DNA of 23,878 nucleotides, from the NCBI GenBank assembly GCA_000969725.1, contig JXSR01S011659.1. The stretch is one strand, 5' to 3'. Source of the DNA: Ophiothrix spiculata (taxonomy: Eukaryota > Echinodermata > Ophiuroidea > Amphilepidida > Ophiotrichidae). Each line of letters starts with the position of its first letter. The stretch's first letter is position 1. The notes beneath the pieces are model-generated. The model saw only the letters and a program-made list of their open reading frames with translations, made no database searches and was not told the DNA's origin. The translations under genes were made by a program, and so were the position numbers. Positions 18,300 through 23,878 of the stretch are shown in pieces.

Positions 18300-18945
18300 C
18301 ATGTCATGGTTTGAAGAATGGTACATCTTATCTACTTCTGGGTGTTGTAAGAATATGAAACAAGTGTCATTGGAAAGCTCAATAAAACAAATTTTGCTTG
18401 AGGTTTGCAATGGATAGTCACATGTTTGGTGTGTTTTTTTTTCAAAAAGACACTGATAACTTGTGGTAAGTTCAATACCAAGGTCTTGTACTCAGAGGTG
18501 GATATCGCCCTTGAAAATGGTCCTGGAAGTTGGGATTGAGTCCCAAATGGAAAGAAAGATGTAGGTCCCTAATTCTTACAGCAAAGGTAGGTCATAATAA
18601 TAATACAGCACTTCTACATGTCTTCAGAGGCGGATGGTCAGGATGGTTTGGGCATAATAGTTTTGTACAGATAAATTGTATTGGTGTAAATATATTTTTC
18701 TTTTTGAAAGATAAAGAAAAAAGTGATTAAAAAGAAATTCTAAAAAAAATATAAGAAGACAGAAAGACGCCTCTCCGTTTTACAGATGAATGAGAATGCA
18801 CAATCATACCTTGTCTCTTTTTATTTTTTATTGTTAGCCCTCCCATAAAAAAAAAATCCAGTTTTGATTTTTTGCTTATTTGATAATCTAAATGCTGTCT
18901 GGGTGTTGCGAGACTCTCCATGAAAAATCACCCTTTTCTGTGTTT
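18300..18945. other. Intergenic DNA, no feature recognised
   Basis: Mixed AT-rich sequence with A and T runs near 18740-18760 and 18845-18875. No exon or element end is supported. Confidence 0.5.
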
Positions 18946-19260
18946 TTGTTTCTGCCAAACGAGTTTCTGCCAAACGACTATAAAATGGGCTCCGTCTGTG
19001 TGTCCGTGCAGAAATTTTTCTCAGAGACTGAGGTTCGTACGTTTCTGAAACTTGGTGGGTGGGTGTCCTTTGACCATCCAAAGACCCAGATTTGTATTGC
19101 TTAGTGGATCAAAGGTCATCAGGGGTCATTAAAGGTCAAATGGGGTAAAAACCTTGGTGTATGGACATGAAACTTGGGAGGGCCGGGTCAATTGTTGATG
19201 CCAAAAATTTTCGAGGTCACTTCAAGGTCAGCAGGGGTCATTCAAGGTCACAGGAGTTAA
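18946..19260 (+). repeat. Dispersed AGGTCA-rich repeat
   Basis: The sequence opens with a duplicated TTTCTGCCAAACGA (about 18950 and 18965), then CCGTCTGTGTGTCCGTGCAG, TTTTTCTCAGAGACTG and AAACTTGGTGGGTGGGTGTC. From 19109 to 19250, GGTCA occurs about nine times, often as AAAGGTCA or AGGGGTCA, roughly every 10-15 bases. Repeats pairing a CGTCCGTC-like head with a GGTCA-rich tail are common in invertebrate genomes. Translated frames here are shadows of the repeat. Confidence 0.65.
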
Positions 19261-19815
19261 GCTCAATGTGCATTACTGATCTCCACATTTGGCGGGGACA
19301 AATGCATCACATAAACCCAAGTTCTACTTGTTATTTATGAGTACAAATCCCCTCTGAGGACATTTGCCCCTTCCCATGGGCCATGTGACATCAAATAAAA
19401 AAGTGAAAAATTCTTGAAAAATCAAAAACTTCATTAGAGATGTGATGATCAGGGACCAGGTTTGACTCTATAAAAGATGACAATAATGCAAGAACACATA
19501 TTTATTTACAAATGATGCCGCCACGGATCATTATGTTATTAGCATCCCTTTCATATTCACAAATAATTTTTAAAATATACATCAACATTTACAATTATAT
19601 AACAATTACTTTGAAATACACAAGTAATCAAATGTCAGTGGGAGAAAAACTTATTAAATAAAAATATTAGGAATATTATGCTTTGCATAGCAAGGCGTAC
19701 AATAAGTGAAAACCCATCAATGTGCAAAATGTTCAGAAATGCTACAATCCAGCGAAGTTTAGAATTAATAATATTTCTATCAAACTTGGGACACATCAAA
19801 TTGAAAGTTCAAAAA
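19261..19815. other. Intergenic DNA, no feature recognised
   Basis: AT-rich, with short open frames lacking motifs. No element ends found. Confidence 0.5.
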
Positions 19816-19819
19816 TCAC

Positions 19820-19893
19820 AACTTGTCAGGGATTTGAACCCCAAACCTTTTGCATTCCAAGCGAGGTTTCTACCACTGATCTACAAAGGTTCA
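19820..19893 (-). repeat. tRNA-like sequence (SINE head or tRNA pseudogene), minus strand
   Basis: On the minus strand, box A is TAGATCAGTGGTAGA (19883-19869) and box B is GGTTCAAATCC (19840-19830), with an anticodon-arm-like segment CTCGCTTGGAATGCAAAAG between them. The arrangement resembles alanine tRNA, but the stem bases are degraded and the acceptor ends pair poorly. A functional tRNA is unlikely; a tRNA-derived SINE or pseudogene fits. Confidence 0.6.
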
Positions 19894-20257
19894 CATGATA
19901 CAGGCATGAGAATTTTCAGATAATTATCTGATTTCAGATATTTTTTATCAAACAAATAGCTCGAAATTCAGATAATTTGGGGCTTGATTTAACCATTAGT
20001 GGTTTTTGGTTAAATTTTACCAAATTCAGATTTTTTCATGAAAAATCATACTCATATGCCTGCTGATAGACACAAAGCAAATTTGAGTAGTCAAGATTTA
20101 TCACTCTGGTTCAATGTCTGTTAGTCAAATATTGGTTCAAAATCCTGAAACTGGTTAGTCTAGTAATATCTCAAATGGTGAATATATGCAAACTATTCAA
20201 TAAAATGTACAAATCAGAAATATTTTCCCGACAGTGTAGACTGAGTATAAGTACAAA

Positions 20258-20684
20258 TAAGGCCAAAAAAAAAACAAGTTTGTTTCTGGTAACATGCTTG
20301 AAAAGTACAATGCGATATGCGCTTTTTTATTTTTTACTTTTCAAAAATGCAATGCGATATGCTATTTTTCTTTATTTTACCAAAAATGCAGAAAGAAAAA
20401 CACATTTAAACAATTATATTATTTATTAATATCATTATTAACCATAAACGTTTTGTATATAACTTTAGCCGCCCTTGGTTTCTCTTTCATGTTCAATAAA
20501 ACAACATGCGACTTGTTTTGTTGCATCTTTGTTTGTTTTTACGCAAGTCTCCTGTAAGCATTTTTACAGAATTGTTTTATTTATCAAAAAAAGATTTTTT
20601 TTAAATACGAAATACGGGAAATATATAACTAACAGAAACGTGCGCGGGTTACCAGAAACAAACTTGTTTCTTTTTTTGGCCTAA
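20258..20684. mobile_element. Harbinger-like MITE with TAA target duplication
   Basis: The left end at 20261-20294 reads GGCC, a run of A, then CAAGTTTGTTTCTGGTAAC. The right end at 20648-20681 is its complement with a slightly different T run. TAA flanks both sides (20258-20260 and 20682-20684). GG-initial ends with a three-base TWA duplication point to PIF/Harbinger. The interior has a direct repeat with AATGCGATATGC near 20309 and 20350 and no transposase frame. Nearly perfect 33-base ends suggest a fairly recent insertion. Confidence 0.85.
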
Positions 20685-20689
20685 TACAG

Positions 20690-22000
20690 ATGTGTGTAAT
20701 TAATACTAGTCCATCTAGATGAACATAGCAAGTGACCTCAAATCGTGTGGTGCTCTCCCTACACTCAAAGTTCATGTTTGCTTGCGAGATTCATCTGGAT
20801 AAACTACAATAAACCTGCGACAAAATGTCTTCAATATAACTTGTTTTATACACCTGATAAAATTCAACACATTGAGCACAAAATATCCATCCAAAATACA
20901 CTCTATAAATCACATCTATCAAAAAAGTAATACAATAAAAAATTGTCACTATTGTATTGTCTACATATCGATTCCATAAATTGCCACGATGGAAATTCTC
21001 TTTTTGAAATGTTTACTTTTATACAGATCGTATTAAGTTAACAGAGTTACAGAGCAAAAAATGTTCAAAAAGAATGGGATGAAACAAGCCTTAAACCTCA
21101 TTTGTGTGTAACAGAAGCTCCATATACACTTTCGATGCCATGTAACAAATATACAATACTCTTCTTTACAGTAAGTACAGAGCTCAATGTACCATTAATC
21201 TAAGAAATCTTCATTTGAAATTCACCAGTAGATTTATAGTGCAGATCCCGGACTGTGTATACCAGCCTGTGTAATGGCATCATCAGCCATGGCGCTCAAA
21301 TGGGGGGTATTCAGGTACACTCGATTCCCCCAAAATCAAGTCAAATAATATTTTGCATGATATGCTATCCTCCACATATTCACACATCATGACAAGATGC
21401 AATCCACAAATTGGCAAAAAAACCAAATATCCCCAATTTGATCCCCATGCCGCAGAATAAAAATGGCGGCGAGTCTGGAATCTCCGCTCAAAATCTACAA
21501 CTTCACCATAAACCCATTAACATCACAATTTCTACTTCACATACAGTAACATCCAAATATGACGGGGAGGGAAAAAATAACTCGCCAATATCTTGTTGAT
21601 AAAAATAATGATTACAGAAAAATATAAAAACATATTTCTGCAGATTTTTGACAAACATCTGTCACGGCAAAATATAGTTCATACAAATACATTAATGTGC
21701 TATATATAGAATTTTACAAAGTAGAATCAGTGATCTGTTACCTCCACAGGGAATTAACAGAGTTCAGTACGTACTACATGTAGCGTAGCGTACATTTGGA
21801 TAAATAGATACAATCATGGCTCTTGACCTCAATCCGATATGCCCAGTTTCTGATGCTTTGTGTGTATGTTTACAAATAAAATTGCTGTCAGTAAGCGACA
21901 TGGACCAGCTAGAGCACTTAATATCTTAGACATCGGGCACTTGATTAAGCATGCGACATGTAGTTTACACATTTCTAATCTTTATTCATTATATTTTTAC
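20690..22000. other. Intergenic DNA with one dispersed-repeat copy
   Basis: The 21245-21305 part is a copy of the repeat at 2652-2735. A short ATG frame at 21463-21549, MAASLESPLKIYNFTINPLT and eight more residues, has a favourable start context (AAAATGGCGG) but no further support. Nothing else is recognised. Confidence 0.5.
21243..21310 (+). repeat. Dispersed repeat, copy 2
   Basis: GGACTGTGTATACCAGCC, TGTGTAATGGCATCATCAGC and CATGGCGCTCAAATGG align with 2652-2735 in order and spacing. Limits and family are unknown. Confidence 0.5.
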
Positions 22001-22543
22001 TACTGTAAAAGTAGAAATTTTCGCGAGGTTTTTATTTTCGCGAATTTCGCGAATCAATCCTCAAACGCGAAAATAAAAACTCGCGAAATATAATGTAATT
22101 TATCGACCAATTAAAGTTTCTCTCAAAATACGTAACAAGTAAAGCAGTGAATCTGTGCATGTAAAGCTGTTGAATTCGGAAGTTTAATCATTCAGCCAGC
22201 TAAATCACGACCGATGTAGATGGTAAATATGAGGCAAATATTTCTCAAACCAGTCATGTGATAGTGAAAAAAGTTGATAGTATAATGATATATTTGGCTT
22301 TTTAGTTGAAAGAAATGGTCTTGAGACACGTCAATCACTTTTTAATCAACTTTCCACACTGTAAAATCTGCCGATAATTGGCAATGAATGTCAAATGAAT
22401 GTTGTTAATGGCGACTTGGTAAGCTTACTTGTTGATATTATGCAACTCTATTTGGGTAATCGCGAAAATAAAAACTCGCGAAATGTCTGTTAGAGGCAAA
22501 TTCGCGTAAATATCTTCTCGCGAAAATATAGACTTTTACAGTA
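22001..22543. mobile_element. CGCGAAAAT-rich MITE, copy B
   Basis: It begins TACTGTAAAAGTAGAAATTT and ends ACTTTTACAGTA, with TA at each edge. It keeps more CGCG motifs than copy A and has about 30 extra bases: one more CGCGAATT unit near the left end, a short TTTATCGACCAA block near 22100, and TATCTTCTCGCG near the right end. The central ~400 bases match copy A in the same orientation with only scattered differences. It is non-autonomous, with no transposase frame. Confidence 0.9.
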
Positions 22544-23878
22544 TCTAAATGAAATCTACAAAATATGAACCTTTTCTTCTTCTGTTAGAGTGCAGACTTC
22601 AAATATTGAAAATAAAAACACTGTAGTTGTTAGGCGTCCATCCATCAACAATAAGAGCAGTATTTGACAATTCTGCCATGTAAGGAAACATATAGTTAAA
22701 AATATATAATATAATATATAATATAAGTGTAATCTTGCAGCAGTAATGTCCAAGGAGGATCAACAAATATGAAGGGGCGCATGAGCACATTCCAAATATG
22801 CCAGTCTTAATTTTCTTACTTTCTTTACTTTTCCTAAAAAAGTGAAAAATTCTTGATAATTCCTAATTTTACTTTTTCTCTGATACAATGTTTAGTGAAA
22901 CAGTTACAAAGATAGTAGTATTCAAATAATCATCAGGTGTTTTGATCCTTCATGATGAGTGTGTGCTTGTAGCCCCCAGGGTTGAGGGTCTTCAAAGAAT
23001 TAAGTATGGAGATGCTCAAAGTAGAGTTAAAAATTTAGACCATCTCTAACCCTCAAAAAGCATGATTTTGTTTCTGATCTCTATACCATTTTTCTGCAAC
23101 AAGCACACAAATTGGGGGCAATTGATATACCACATTAGGTGATAACCCAACCATATTCCAGACTTACGAAAATGCACCTAAATACCTTTGAGCATCCCCA
23201 TATACCGTATATACCCATTGGCTAGTAGGGCCATGGGCACCTGCATCAAATGTTCTACAGGTGCCTGGGACACATGTGCCCAGGCAGGAAGAATGTGGTC
23301 AACAACAAGAATAACACTGCAATTGCTGACAGCCAAGTTACTTGTAATAGACTGAATACCAAAAGCAAAGGTAAACATAGCGATGAAGAAGTTTCCATAA
23401 CAGCATGCATGTCACAAGTCAACACCAGACAACTTCGGCAGTTATGATGGATTATGCAGTTGTGTATATGAGTACATGTCATTAGGTGGGTATGCTAAAA
23501 AGGTGGTGTTGTTACATTTTTTCATGGGTTCTCGAACTTAATTTGATGTAAATTCACTATTCCTTGACCTATTGACTTGTTTAATGTTTTATTTGAAAGC
23601 TTACACTTTCTGCTATTTGTGGCAGTAATTTGGTCTTCATGGATTACATAATTTAAGAGAGACAATGGTTTGAACTTAGCAGTACAAGGGTGGTGGTGCC
23701 TAAGGATGCGGTGCCTACGGATGCGGCAGATACCCAAATTGAGACAATATCACCATTTTGGAAGATTTGACACTGCTGGAACATTCACAAATGGATTCTG
23801 TGACCTCAAATACATAAAGATAGTCACCAACATGGCTAAAACTTGGTATATAATTACAGTAATTGGCAGCAAATTTAT
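22544..23878. other. AT-rich intergenic DNA to the window end
   Basis: An (ATATAATATA)-type low-complexity run lies at 22700-22728. Near 23006-23021 TGGAGATGCTCAAAG faces CTTTGAGCATCCCCA at 23189-23203, a weak inverted pair that may mark a MITE. GGCACCTG and CAGGTGCC (23236-23265), next to CCTGGGACACATGTGCCCAGG-like dyad symmetry, form small hairpins. The frames on both strands at 23178-23737 show no family motif. Confidence 0.5.

Noticed and set aside
18821-19104. Overlapping open frames on both strands near 18.8-19.1 kb
   Set aside because: They are translations of the dispersed GGTCA-rich repeat and its flank, without protein motifs.
19820-19893. Functional alanine tRNA gene on the minus strand
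   Set aside because: The stems are degraded and the anticodon loop does not fit a standard alanine tRNA.
21463-21549. Short ATG frame MAASLESPLKIYNFT... in a good start context
   Set aside because: Only 28 codons, no downstream exon or family match; a possible first exon cannot be shown.

Overview
The window looks like nuclear DNA from an invertebrate animal. It is AT-rich, has split genes with GT-AG introns, and is crowded with LINEs, tRNA-derived SINEs and many small palindromic DNA elements. The repeat style (CGCGAAAAT-rich MITE, AGGTCA-rich repeat, tRNA-headed SINE) and the divergent insulin-degrading enzyme suggest a marine invertebrate, perhaps an echinoderm, hemichordate or lancelet. 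That placement is inference and weak. No prokaryotic-style operon, CRISPR array or rRNA is visible.

Only one host gene can be supported: the last four coding exons of insulin-degrading enzyme (IDE, M16A metalloprotease), on the + strand at 2256-2380, 4432-4579, 5958-6160 and 7003-7101. Spliced, they give 190 residues, from the tyrosine matching human Tyr831 to a C-terminal Ser-Lys-Leu. The human enzyme has 189 residues over the same stretch. The catalytic N-terminal exons lie upstream of the window.

Layout. 1-2255: upstream intron, with a dispersed repeat and a ~1 kb foldback DNA element (about 880-1900) made of nested hairpins. 2100-2210: a tRNA-like SINE head. 2855-4222: a minus-strand, 5'-truncated LINE (reverse transcriptase with YADD) inside an IDE intron. 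6600-6900: a tRNA-derived SINE in the last intron. 7103-7320: the 3' end of a second LINE type, starting almost at the IDE stop codon. 7328-7828: a TA-flanked Tc1/mariner-like MITE. 8031-8348: a TTAA-flanked piggyBac-like MITE. 10031-10185: a long hairpin. 10513-11026 and 22001-22543: two copies of one CGCGAAAAT-rich MITE. 11846-12834: two near-identical copies on either side of a 50-N gap, probably unmerged contig ends. 13748-13891, 14318-14879 and 14930-15320: smaller inverted- or direct-repeat elements. 16209-18297: a very complex nested palindrome of about 2.1 kb. 18950-19260: an AGGTCA-rich dispersed repeat. 19820-19890: a tRNA-like sequence on the minus strand. 20258-20684: a TAA-flanked Harbinger-like MITE. 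From about 20700 to the end there is mostly unique AT-rich DNA in which no gene was recognised.

The window therefore reads as the 3' end of IDE followed by about 16 kb of intergenic DNA (or introns of an unrecognised gene) filled with non-autonomous transposons. No undescribed enzymatic or defence system could be supported. The most unusual material is structural: the two nested foldback regions.
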